DNA from: Kiloniellaceae bacterium
GTDB lineage: Bacteria > Pseudomonadota > Alphaproteobacteria > Kiloniellales > Kiloniellaceae
Reading direction: 5' to 3'
DNA length: 48,473 nucleotides
NCBI GenBank assembly: GCA_021776195.1
Contig: JAJFGK010000005.1
Location: 1-48,473, forward strand
The notes under the pieces are model-generated. The model did not search any database. It had not been told where the DNA came from and saw nothing but the letters and a program-made list of their open reading frames with translations. Positions 25,869 through 32,911 of the stretch are shown here, piece after piece (position 1 is the stretch's first letter; each line of letters starts with the position of its first letter). The position numbers were made by a program, and so were the translations under genes.

Positions 25869-26992
25869 GGGTCGCCACGCGCTATCTGACCGGCCTTTTC
25901 TTCGCCCGGTTCCTCATCGTGCTGGTCGGCCTCAGCGCCTTCATCCTTTCGCTCGACCTTCTGATCTACGCGGACGAAGCTATTGAGAGCCGCGGCGGCG
26001 CGCCAGGGGCGGCCTTCGACTACGCGGTGCTCCGTCTGCCGGAGATCCTCTCTCAGGTCACGGCCATAGCCGTTCTGATTGCCGGGCTGACGGTGCTGGT
26101 GACGCTCATCAAGCACCGCGAACTGGTCGCCACCTGGAACAGCGGCACCTCGCCACTCGGGATCCTCCGCGGCTTTCTGCCCTTGGCCCTGCTTTGCGGT
26201 TTGGCGCAGATAACCATCGATGACCTCCTGGTGCCGCGCAGCGTGGCACAGCTCAACGACTGGGGTATCGGCGAGTACGGCAAACGCCTGTCGGCGATCG
26301 ACAAGGACTCCCCGCTGTGGCTGCGCACCGGCGTCGACATCATGCGCCTGCCCACGGCCAATATCGACCAACTGCCTCTGCGCGACGTGGCGATCTTCCA
26401 CCGCGACGAAACGGGACGGCTGTTGAAGTACCTGCGCGCGGAACAGGCGACCTACCGCGACGGTCAGATGTTGCTGACGGGTGTCACTGTTCGCAACGCG
26501 CACGACGGCGCCACGCGCTTCGTCGAGGAAATGGTCTGGCCGACCGCGATGCCGCTCGACAGCCTCACGCTCAGCCTGGTGCATCCCAGCGAGCTGTCGA
26601 TTCGCGTGATGGGCGGGTTCTTCGACAACTCGTCCTTCAGCTACTGGCCGCTTTCGCTCTACCGGGTGTGGTATCACGAGCGTATCTCGGCCGCCTTCAC
26701 GCCCCTGCTCCTTCTGGCCCTGCTGGTCATGCTGGCCCAGGGTTTCCAGCTCCGCCGCAGTCTGGGCGGGCTGGTGCTCTCCAGTTTTGCCCACGGCTTT
26801 GGCTACTTTATCCTGGACCGTGCCTGCCTGGCGTTGGGCGAGGCCGATCTCTTGCCCCCAATGCTGGCGGCCTGGGGACCCAGCCTGGTGTTGTTGCTGG
26901 GATCGACCGGTTACGCCTTTCGCCATGAAAGCCTGTTTGGCCCCAGCTTGAGCCTGCGCTCGCCCTCGGCGGTTCCGAGCGAGGGCCAATGA
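25865..26992 (+). CDS. LptF/LptG-family permease (LptG-like)
   Basis: This 375-residue protein starts at the ATG overlapping the previous stop. The N-terminus MRVATRYLTGLFFARFLIVLVGLSAF is a classical LptG first helix, followed by a second and third helix, a periplasmic domain (~125-260), and three C-terminal helices with SAAFTPLLLLALLVMLAQGF-type residues. It would pair with the LptF-like protein to form a lipid-extracting permease. It ends 16 bases before the CDP-alcohol phosphotransferase gene, which has its own strong ribosome-binding site, so it is clearly part of the same operon. Confidence 0.9.
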   Translation: MRVATRYLTGLFFARFLIVLVGLSAFILSLDLLIYADEAIESRGGAPGAAFDYAVLRLPEILSQVTAIAVLIAGLTVLVTLIKHRELVATWNSGTSPLGILRGFLPLALLCGLAQITIDDLLVPRSVAQLNDWGIGEYGKRLSAIDKDSPLWLRTGVDIMRLPTANIDQLPLRDVAIFHRDETGRLLKYLRAEQATYRDGQMLLTGVTVRNAHDGATRFVEEMVWPTAMPLDSLTLSLVHPSELSIRVMGGFFDNSSFSYWPLSLYRVWYHERISAAFTPLLLLALLVMLAQGFQLRRSLGGLVLSSFAHGFGYFILDRACLALGEADLLPPMLAAWGPSLVLLLGSTGYAFRHESLFGPSLSLRSPSAVPSEGQ

Positions 26993-27008
26993 ACGAAGGA
27001 GGAAGGAT

Positions 27009-28175
27009 TTGAGTGACAAGGCCGGCGAGGCGTCGCCGCTAAGATTCTCGATCGTTGGGCGCTTCGAGACCAAGGTCTGGACCAAGCTGCCTGGCGAGCG
27101 CCTGCGCCGCCAACTGGCACAGCAGGGCATCACCGAAGAGGTCGAAGAAAAGGCGCTCCCCAGGGAACCCGGTGCGGTTCTGCTGCTGCGCGCCGATGCG
27201 GTGCTCGATGGCCCTGTCCTGGCCGGCCTCGTGGCCGCGCCCAATGTGCTCTTGAGCGCCAGCGACCCGGCCGAACGAGCCGCCCTGGCGATTCACGCGC
27301 CGGCGGGCCTGGCCTCCGCGGCGGCGGCGGTGTTGCGGGCGGGGACCGCCCAGTGGGCGCCGGAGCCGCTTTATCGCGCCGATCCGGAGGCGCTCTGTTC
27401 AGCCTATTGGAAGGGCCTGCGCAAGAAGGAAATCCCCTATGCCCTGCGCCTCACCCCGGACAACCGACAGGCCGTGGAGTGGCGCATGTTCATGGGAACC
27501 TACAAGGGTGCCACCGATTTCGTCACCAAGTGGCTCTGGCCGCGCCCGGCCTTTTACGTGACCAAGATCTGCGCCGCCACCGGCCTGACACCCAACTTCG
27601 TCACTTTCCTATCGCTGTTGCTCGTGCTCGGAGCCCTCTATGGCTTTTGGATCGGCCTTTGGCTGCCGGCCCTGGCCGCCGGCTGGCTGATGACCTTCCT
27701 CGACACCGTCGACGGCAAGTTGGCTCGCATCACCCTGACCTCCAGCAAGTTCGGCAACGCCTTCGACCACGGTATCGACCTGGTCCACCCGCCCTTTTGG
27801 TATGTCGCCTGGGCGGTCGGTCTGCAGGCCAGCGCGCATCCCTTGAGCGACAGTTTGCTGTGGTGGTCGCTCGGCACGATCCTGGCCGGCTACATCCTGC
27901 AGCGGGTCCTCGAGGGCCTTTCGATCCTGTTCTTCGACATCGAGATTCACATCTGGCGGCCGATCGACAGCGCGTTCCGCCAGATCACCGCGCGGCGCAA
28001 TCCCAATCTGGCCCTGCTGACGCTCTTTACCCTGGCCGGCCGGCCCGACTGGGGCTTCCTGGCGGTGGCGATCTGGACCGGTGTCTGTCTTCTGCTGCAC
28101 GGTTTGCAACTGCTGCAGGCCCGGATTGCCTGGCGCCGTGACGGTGCCTTGAAATCCTGGATGGCCCAGGGCTGA
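27009..28175 (+). CDS. CDP-alcohol phosphotransferase with extra N-terminal domain
   Basis: This 388-residue protein starts at a TTG (27009-27011) with AGGAGGAAGG just upstream. Residues ~165-385 are a membrane CDP-OH phosphotransferase with a perfect active-site pattern: D232, D235-G, A239-R240, G249, D253, D257 (DxxDGxxARx8GxxxDxxxD). Residues 1-160 resemble a worn-down NTP-transferase fold without the glycine loop, reminiscent of the archaeal and bacterial inositol-phosphate cytidylyltransferase fusions. The enzyme would move a phospho-alcohol between a CDP-carrier and an acceptor. Position before the kinase and Tam41-like genes matches the cpgA-cpgB-cpgC order I recall from the Caulobacter ceramide phosphoglycerate locus. 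Substrate inferred, not shown. Confidence 0.88.
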   Translation: MSDKAGEASPLRFSIVGRFETKVWTKLPGERLRRQLAQQGITEEVEEKALPREPGAVLLLRADAVLDGPVLAGLVAAPNVLLSASDPAERAALAIHAPAGLASAAAAVLRAGTAQWAPEPLYRADPEALCSAYWKGLRKKEIPYALRLTPDNRQAVEWRMFMGTYKGATDFVTKWLWPRPAFYVTKICAATGLTPNFVTFLSLLLVLGALYGFWIGLWLPALAAGWLMTFLDTVDGKLARITLTSSKFGNAFDHGIDLVHPPFWYVAWAVGLQASAHPLSDSLLWWSLGTILAGYILQRVLEGLSILFFDIEIHIWRPIDSAFRQITARRNPNLALLTLFTLAGRPDWGFLAVAIWTGVCLLLHGLQLLQARIAWRRDGALKSWMAQG

Positions 28176-28183
28176 AGCGGCAC

Positions 28184-29146
28184 ATGGCGCGGCGCATCGG
28201 CGTTATCGAAAATCCCCGCAGCCAGCGGAACAAACGCAACCTCTCCGGCCTGGAAGACGCCTTTCGCGGCGAATCGGACCTGCTGTACCGCCGCCTGGAG
28301 GGCATCGAGACGCTGTCCGCGCTCCTGCGCGATTTTGCCGCCGCCGAGGTCTCTCTGCTGGTGATCTGCGGTGGGGATGGAACGATTCAGGCCACGCTCA
28401 CCAGGATCTTCGAAGAAGATCCTTTCGCCACGCAACCCGACCTTCTGCTGCTGCCTCGCGGCATGACAAACATGACCGCGGCGGACGTCGGTTATCGCGG
28501 CACCGGGCATGGCATGGTGGCCCTGCTGCGGGACGCCTTGGCAAATCCCATCGATAGCCGCCGCTTGCGTCGCCGCCGGGTTCTACGGGTGGAGAACCCC
28601 CGGGACCATTCGCCGCAACACGGCCTGTTCTTCGGCGCCGCCGGCATCACCCGGGCAATTCATGCCTGCCGCGCGAACGTCCATAGCCTGCATATCGAAG
28701 CCGAGGCCGCCAACGGTTTGACCCTGGTATCTCTCTTGGCCAAGTGGCTGCTGGGCGGCAGGCGCGAGAACGCCGTGGTCCATGGCGACGACATCACCGT
28801 GACGGTCGACCAGGGCCCACCGCGGCGCGGATCCGAACTGGTGGTACTGGCAACGACGCTCGAGCGTCTGGTGGTCGGGTCGCGGCCCTTCTGGGACGAT
28901 GGGTCGGGCGACTTTCATTTCACCCTGGTGGGCTATCCACCGGCCCGGCTGATCGGCTCGCTCTGGTCCTTGCTCTATGGCGGCGCCGATCGCCAATTGC
29001 CGGACGCCTATCGTTCCCTGGCGGCGCGGCGGGTCAGCCTTGAAATGACCTGTCCCTTTACCCTGGATGGCGAGATCTTCGAGGCCGTGCCGGGACAGCC
29101 AGTGATCCTCACCGCGCCGGGCGAAGCGCGCTTCCTCCGCGGTTGA
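28184..29146 (+). CDS. Diacylglycerol-kinase-like catalytic domain protein, candidate ceramide kinase (CpgB-like)
   Basis: This 320-residue soluble protein carries the lipid-kinase nucleotide motif GGDGT at residues 63-67, followed by PRGMTNMTAADVG and FFGAAGITRAIH, and ends with the FTLDGEIFEA region that contacts the nucleotide in YegS/DgkB-type kinases. The evolutionarily distinct bacterial ceramide kinase CpgB of Caulobacter belongs to this fold. Location between a CDP-alcohol phosphotransferase and a Tam41-like gene, facing serine palmitoyltransferase, makes ceramide the most likely substrate. It starts at an ATG 8 bases after the previous stop, with a weak ribosome-binding site, so it probably relies on coupling. 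Diacylglycerol remains an alternative substrate. Confidence 0.85.
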   Translation: MARRIGVIENPRSQRNKRNLSGLEDAFRGESDLLYRRLEGIETLSALLRDFAAAEVSLLVICGGDGTIQATLTRIFEEDPFATQPDLLLLPRGMTNMTAADVGYRGTGHGMVALLRDALANPIDSRRLRRRRVLRVENPRDHSPQHGLFFGAAGITRAIHACRANVHSLHIEAEAANGLTLVSLLAKWLLGGRRENAVVHGDDITVTVDQGPPRRGSELVVLATTLERLVVGSRPFWDDGSGDFHFTLVGYPPARLIGSLWSLLYGGADRQLPDAYRSLAARRVSLEMTCPFTLDGEIFEAVPGQPVILTAPGEARFLRG

Positions 29147-29149
29147 GCG

Positions 29150-30115
29150 ATGTCCGACCGCCACCCCAGCCGAGACGACCCACCCGACCAGGGCCCGCCG
29201 CGAAGCCTCGAGGAACTGGTCGATCGAGAGCTTCGCGGCGGAGCTAATCGGACGCTTGCCGCCTCGACCGCGACCGATATCTCAGTCCTCGCGGAAGCGG
29301 CGCGGGAGCGCCATGGCGCGGCCGTTGCAGCGGTGCTGTTCTATGGCTCTTGTCTGCGCGAGGAGAGCCTCGAGGACCGGGTCGCGGACCTCTATGTCCT
29401 GGTCAAGGACTACCGCCGCGCCTTCCAGAACCCACTCTCCGCCCTGGCCAATTGGCTCCTGCCACCGAACGTCTACTACCTGGAACAGGAACACGAGGGC
29501 CGCATCCTGCGCGCTAAATACGCGGTGCTGTCGCTGGCCGATCTGCGCCGCGCGACCGATGGGACCTGGCTGCATTCCTATGTCTGGGCCCGCTTCGCGC
29601 AGCCCTGCCATCTGGTCTGGGCCGACGATCCCACCGGCGAAGACCGAGTCGTTTCGGCCATCGCCGCATCGATCAGAACCTTGATCGCCGAGACCCGTCC
29701 CCTGCTCGCCGGCGACGCGCCCGCCGAGCTGCTTTGGACTCGTGCCTTTTTGGAAACCTACCGCAGCGAACTGCGGGCCGAGAGCGGCCACCGCCCGCAG
29801 CTCCTGGTCGCGCACGACCTGCCACGCTATCGCCAGGCGACGGCGCTGGCCGAGGCCGCGGGTCCCCCTGTGCGGCGCTCCAGGGCGCAGGCCGCCCGCC
29901 GTTGGGCCGGGCGGCGCATCGCCGGGAAGATTCTATCCGCGCTGCGCTTGATGAAGGCGGCCTTCACCTTCAGCGACGGCGCCACCTACATTCTATGGAA
30001 AATCGAGCGACATTCCGGTGTCACGCTGGAACTCACGCCCTGGGAAAAGCGTCACCCCATTCTGGCATCGAGCTGGCTCTTCTGGCGCCTCTACAAGAAA
30101 GGCGCGTTTCGCTAG
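29150..30115 (+). CDS. Tam41-like nucleotidyltransferase homologue (CpgC-like)
   Basis: This 321-residue protein resembles mitochondrial Tam41, the CTP:phosphatidate cytidylyltransferase of the polymerase-beta fold. Visible blocks are VLFYGSCLREE (GS at 66-67), VADLYVLVKDYRRAF, NWLLPPNVYYLE, LRAKYAVLSLADL and WLHSYVWARFAQP. The usual second acidic residue of the DxD-type metal site is Tyr (D80-L-Y82). It starts 3 bases after the kinase stop. I infer activation of ceramide phosphate with CTP to a CDP-ceramide-like intermediate. If the metal site is truly degraded it may instead be a non-catalytic or differently acting protein. The last base of its TAG stop is supplied by the MITE-like element that begins at 30115. 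Confidence 0.78.
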   Translation: MSDRHPSRDDPPDQGPPRSLEELVDRELRGGANRTLAASTATDISVLAEAARERHGAAVAAVLFYGSCLREESLEDRVADLYVLVKDYRRAFQNPLSALANWLLPPNVYYLEQEHEGRILRAKYAVLSLADLRRATDGTWLHSYVWARFAQPCHLVWADDPTGEDRVVSAIAASIRTLIAETRPLLAGDAPAELLWTRAFLETYRSELRAESGHRPQLLVAHDLPRYRQATALAEAAGPPVRRSRAQAARRWAGRRIAGKILSALRLMKAAFTFSDGATYILWKIERHSGVTLELTPWEKRHPILASSWLFWRLYKKGAFR

Positions 30116-30278
30116 GGTCTGTTGACAATTGCTGCCCAGGGAGCGTCATTCCGGATACCTCGGGCCACCCGCTCCTCACGCCACTCTCCAGGAGATCCCC
30201 GATCACTGACTTTTCGTTCCAAATCGAAGATTTGGAGAAAAGCCGCGTCCGGGATGACCGCGATTTGTCAACAGACCA
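30115..30278. mobile_element. MITE-like element with 13-bp perfect terminal inverted repeats
   Basis: GGTCTGTTGACAA (30116-30128) is the exact reverse complement of TTGTCAACAGACC (30265-30277). The 164-bp element is flanked by TA at 30113-30114 and 30279-30280, as expected for IS630/Tc1-mariner-type insertion. Inside are a second imperfect inverted repeat (30146-30155 with 30248-30257, 9 of 10) and a tight hairpin (TCCAAATC, loop GAA, GATTTGGA at 30218-30236). There is no coding capacity. It lies exactly between the convergent Tam41-like and serine palmitoyltransferase genes and could serve as a two-way terminator. The G at 30115 completes the upstream stop codon. Confidence 0.8.
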
Positions 30279-30312
30279 TAGAGCCCTGAGGGTTTAACCG
30301 TGCCGATCGCGG

Positions 30313-31545
30313 TCAGGCGATAGCCGCCGCCCCGCTCGTCGACTCGGTGACCGAGTGGCCCAGTCCGACACGTCCCGCGACCCGTTCGAAGATTTCGCAG
30401 ATCTCGTCGATCTGTTCGGGCGTGTGAGCCGCCGACACGCTACATCGCAAAAGCGAGGCGCCGTTCGGCGTTCCGGGCGGGATTGCCAGGTTAACGTAGA
30501 CACCAGACTCCAAGAGACCGTTCCACATGGCAATCGCGCTTGCCTCATCGGGAAGGCGAACCGCGATAATCGGGCTGGGATCGGCACAGATTTCAAGGCC
30601 GACGGACGAGATACCGGCATGGGCCTGGCGGGCGTTCTGCCAAAGACGGTCGCGCAGGGCCGGGCGGTTGCGAATCTGCCGAATGGCCTCTCGCACCGTC
30701 GCCAGAGACGAGGGCGAAGACGAGGCGGTGAACATGAACTGGCGGCTGCAGTAACGCAGGGTCTCGAACTTAGGATGGCTGGAGACCACGAAACCGCCAA
30801 TCGCACCGAGGCTCTTGCTGAAGGTCCCGGTGATGAAGTCGACCTTGTCCAACACGCCCTGCTCGGCCGTCAGGCCACGGCCATCCGGGCCAAAGCCGCC
30901 CAGGGAATGGGCCTCGTCAACCAGCAGCGAGACGCCGTGTTTCTTGGTCACGGCGGCGAACCGGTCGATCGGCGCCACATCGCCGAACATCGAATAGATG
31001 CTCTCGATGATCACCAGCTTGCCGACATCTTCGTCTTTCACGCGCTCGAGGCGGCGGTCCAGATCGGCCGGATCGTTGTGACGGAACCGAACCAGAGTGG
31101 CGCCACTGAGCTTACAGCCGTCATAGATCGAGGCATGGGAATCGGCGTCGAGGAAAATGATATCCTTCGGCCCGGCGAGGCCCGCTATCGTGCCGAGATT
31201 GGCCTGATAGCCGGTCGGGAACACCATGGCGGAGCTGTAGCCGATAAAGGAGGCGATCTCGTCTTCCAGATCGCGGTGGACGGCGTAGGTGCCGTTGGCG
31301 ATCCGCGATCCCGTGGTGCCGGTCCCCTGCTCGCGCAGAGCCCGCACGCCGGCCTCGATACAGTCCGGATCGAAAGTCAGGCCCAGATAGTTGTTGGTGC
31401 CGAAGAGAATGACCTTCTTGCCGTCGACGATGGCCTCGGTCCCCGAGACAATCTTCTCCATCGGCACGCCAAAGGGGTCGCGCCCAAAATCCAGAAGCTT
31501 GCGGTGGCGTCCCGCAACAATGTCGTACTTGCTCAACAGATCCAT
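30313..31545 (-). CDS. spt: Serine palmitoyltransferase
   Basis: This 410-residue PLP enzyme of the alpha-oxoamine synthase family condenses L-serine with an acyl thioester to 3-ketosphinganine, the first committed step of sphingolipid synthesis. Visible: NNYLGLTFDP (50-60), GTTGSR, the cofactor-stacking His near 137 (DADSHAS), DEAHSLGGFG (210-219) and the Schiff-base Lys 244 in FSKSLG. Glycine C-acetyltransferase and 8-amino-7-oxononanoate synthase are the alternatives. The context of a dedicated ACP, a ceramide-reductase-like epimerase and an acyl-ACP ligase identifies spt. It is the last gene of the minus-strand operon, 24 bases after the ACP gene. Confidence 0.93.
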   Translation of the reverse strand: MDLLSKYDIVAGRHRKLLDFGRDPFGVPMEKIVSGTEAIVDGKKVILFGTNNYLGLTFDPDCIEAGVRALREQGTGTTGSRIANGTYAVHRDLEDEIASFIGYSSAMVFPTGYQANLGTIAGLAGPKDIIFLDADSHASIYDGCKLSGATLVRFRHNDPADLDRRLERVKDEDVGKLVIIESIYSMFGDVAPIDRFAAVTKKHGVSLLVDEAHSLGGFGPDGRGLTAEQGVLDKVDFITGTFSKSLGAIGGFVVSSHPKFETLRYCSRQFMFTASSSPSSLATVREAIRQIRNRPALRDRLWQNARQAHAGISSVGLEICADPSPIIAVRLPDEASAIAMWNGLLESGVYVNLAIPPGTPNGASLLRCSVSAAHTPEQIDEICEIFERVAGRVGLGHSVTESTSGAAAIA

Positions 31546-31569
31546 AACTAAGCCTTGACTGTGTTGTGA

Positions 31570-31815
31570 CTAACCAAGCTGCTTTTGAACCACCGATGCC
31601 AGGTCCTTTGGCGAAGACACGTCTTCCAGCAGATTGATTGGAATGTCGATATCGAATTTCTCTTCGATCTCCATCACCAAATCCATCTGTCCCACGGAAT
31701 CGATTTCCAGCTCCGTGGTCAAGTTCGTATCGGGACCAAGGACGATCCCAGTCTTGTTATGCGGCTCCAGCAGCGCACAGATCTCTTTGCAGAGTTCACC
31801 AGCATCTTCAGCCAT
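31570..31815 (-). CDS. acpR: Acyl carrier protein dedicated to sphingolipid synthesis
   Basis: This 81-residue acidic protein has the phosphopantetheine attachment site at Ser40 in LEIDSVGQMDLVMEIEEKF. The opening helix ends with a longer GIVLGPDTNL segment than in the housekeeping ACP. The protein would carry the acyl chain used by serine palmitoyltransferase or by the ceramide synthase, as the matching ACP does in Caulobacter. The gene lies between spt (24 bases) and the epimerase gene (89 bases), all on the same strand. Confidence 0.9.
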   Translation of the reverse strand: MAEDAGELCKEICALLEPHNKTGIVLGPDTNLTTELEIDSVGQMDLVMEIEEKFDIDIPINLLEDVSSPKDLASVVQKQLG

Positions 31816-31904
31816 GATACGACTTTGGATCCCTTAACAGACCACTGCGTGCGAGGATGCCCCCTTATGAGAACCCGGAGCCTTGCCGAACCCCATTCCC
31901 CGTT

Positions 31905-32861
31905 TCATTTCAGCAAGTTCCAAGCTCGGTACCAATCTATCGTCCGAGCAAATCCTTCTTCAAGCGTGACCTGAGGCCGCCAGGCGGTCAGTTCCTGAAG
32001 GAATGGGCTTTCGCAGACCCAGTCGTCAACGAAAATTTCCCTCACTTTTTCGGGGCTTAGCACTGATTCTCGCCCCACAAGTCCGGTAACTGTGTAACTT
32101 AATGCAGCAAAAAGTGATAGTATTTCCTGGGGCAGCGCGACGACTTTGATCGGCCGGTCCAGCACCGTCGCGGCCCGCGAAGCCATCTCGCCCCAGGAGT
32201 AGCCGGCCGCCTCCCCGTCATGGATCGAACTGCGCAGACCCGATACCAGCCCCCCCTCGGCCAACAGGGCCAGCCCCTGAGCCAGATCCTGAACGTGGAT
32301 CAGCGAAAACCGGTGACCGCCGCCGGCCGGCGCGATCAGGAAGCCGCGCCGCATCTGTTGGAATAGCGGCAAGGTCGCCCGGTCGCCCTGCCCATAGACG
32401 GCCGGCGCCCGGAGTACGTGCCAATGCAGCGACGTGCCGGCCTCTTCCACCAGTTGCTCCGCATGGCGCTTGCTGCCGGCGTAGGACGAAATTCCCGCCT
32501 CGCGCGCCGCCAAGGAGGACAGCAGGACAAAGCGCGGCGGCGCTATCCGGCCGGCGACGGCCTCGAGCAGCCGCGCCGTTCCAGCCCCATTCACCGCCTC
32601 GAAGTCCGTTGCGCGCCGCGCCTTGATCAGACCCGCCAGATGCAAGACCACCTCGCTGCCGGCCACCAGGTCGCGCAGTGCCGCGGTATCTTCCAAACTG
32701 CCGATAACCGGCGTGATGAAAGGCGACGCCAGCAGGTCGCCAGTCAGTCGCTGGCGATCCCGGACCAGCAAACGCAGATGCCAACCGCGGTCCAGCAGGG
32801 CATCCACCAGATGACGCCCGACGAATCCGCTGGCCCCTGTGAGTGCTGCGACACGGGCCAC
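31905..32861 (-). CDS. cerR: NAD(P)-dependent epimerase/reductase, candidate ceramide reductase CerR
   Basis: This 318-residue extended SDR starts at a GTG (32859-32861) with GGAGG five bases upstream. The dinucleotide-binding motif GASGFVG is at residues 9-15, and the catalytic Tyr127-x3-Lys131 lies in SSYAGSK with Ser 115-116 nearby. The C-terminal half carries a substrate domain typical of epimerases. In Caulobacter the gene at this position encodes the reductase that turns keto-ceramide into ceramide. The sugar-epimerase or dihydroflavonol-reductase labels often given to this fold are less likely here. It starts 50 bases after the acyl-ACP ligase stop. Confidence 0.87.
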   Translation of the reverse strand: MARVAALTGASGFVGRHLVDALLDRGWHLRLLVRDRQRLTGDLLASPFITPVIGSLEDTAALRDLVAGSEVVLHLAGLIKARRATDFEAVNGAGTARLLEAVAGRIAPPRFVLLSSLAAREAGISSYAGSKRHAEQLVEEAGTSLHWHVLRAPAVYGQGDRATLPLFQQMRRGFLIAPAGGGHRFSLIHVQDLAQGLALLAEGGLVSGLRSSIHDGEAAGYSWGEMASRAATVLDRPIKVVALPQEILSLFAALSYTVTGLVGRESVLSPEKVREIFVDDWVCESPFLQELTAWRPQVTLEEGFARTIDWYRAWNLLK

Positions 32862-32911
32862 CTCGGCCTCCTAGCGGATAGAATCCAACAGCCCGGTTCC
32901 GGGAGGCCCGC

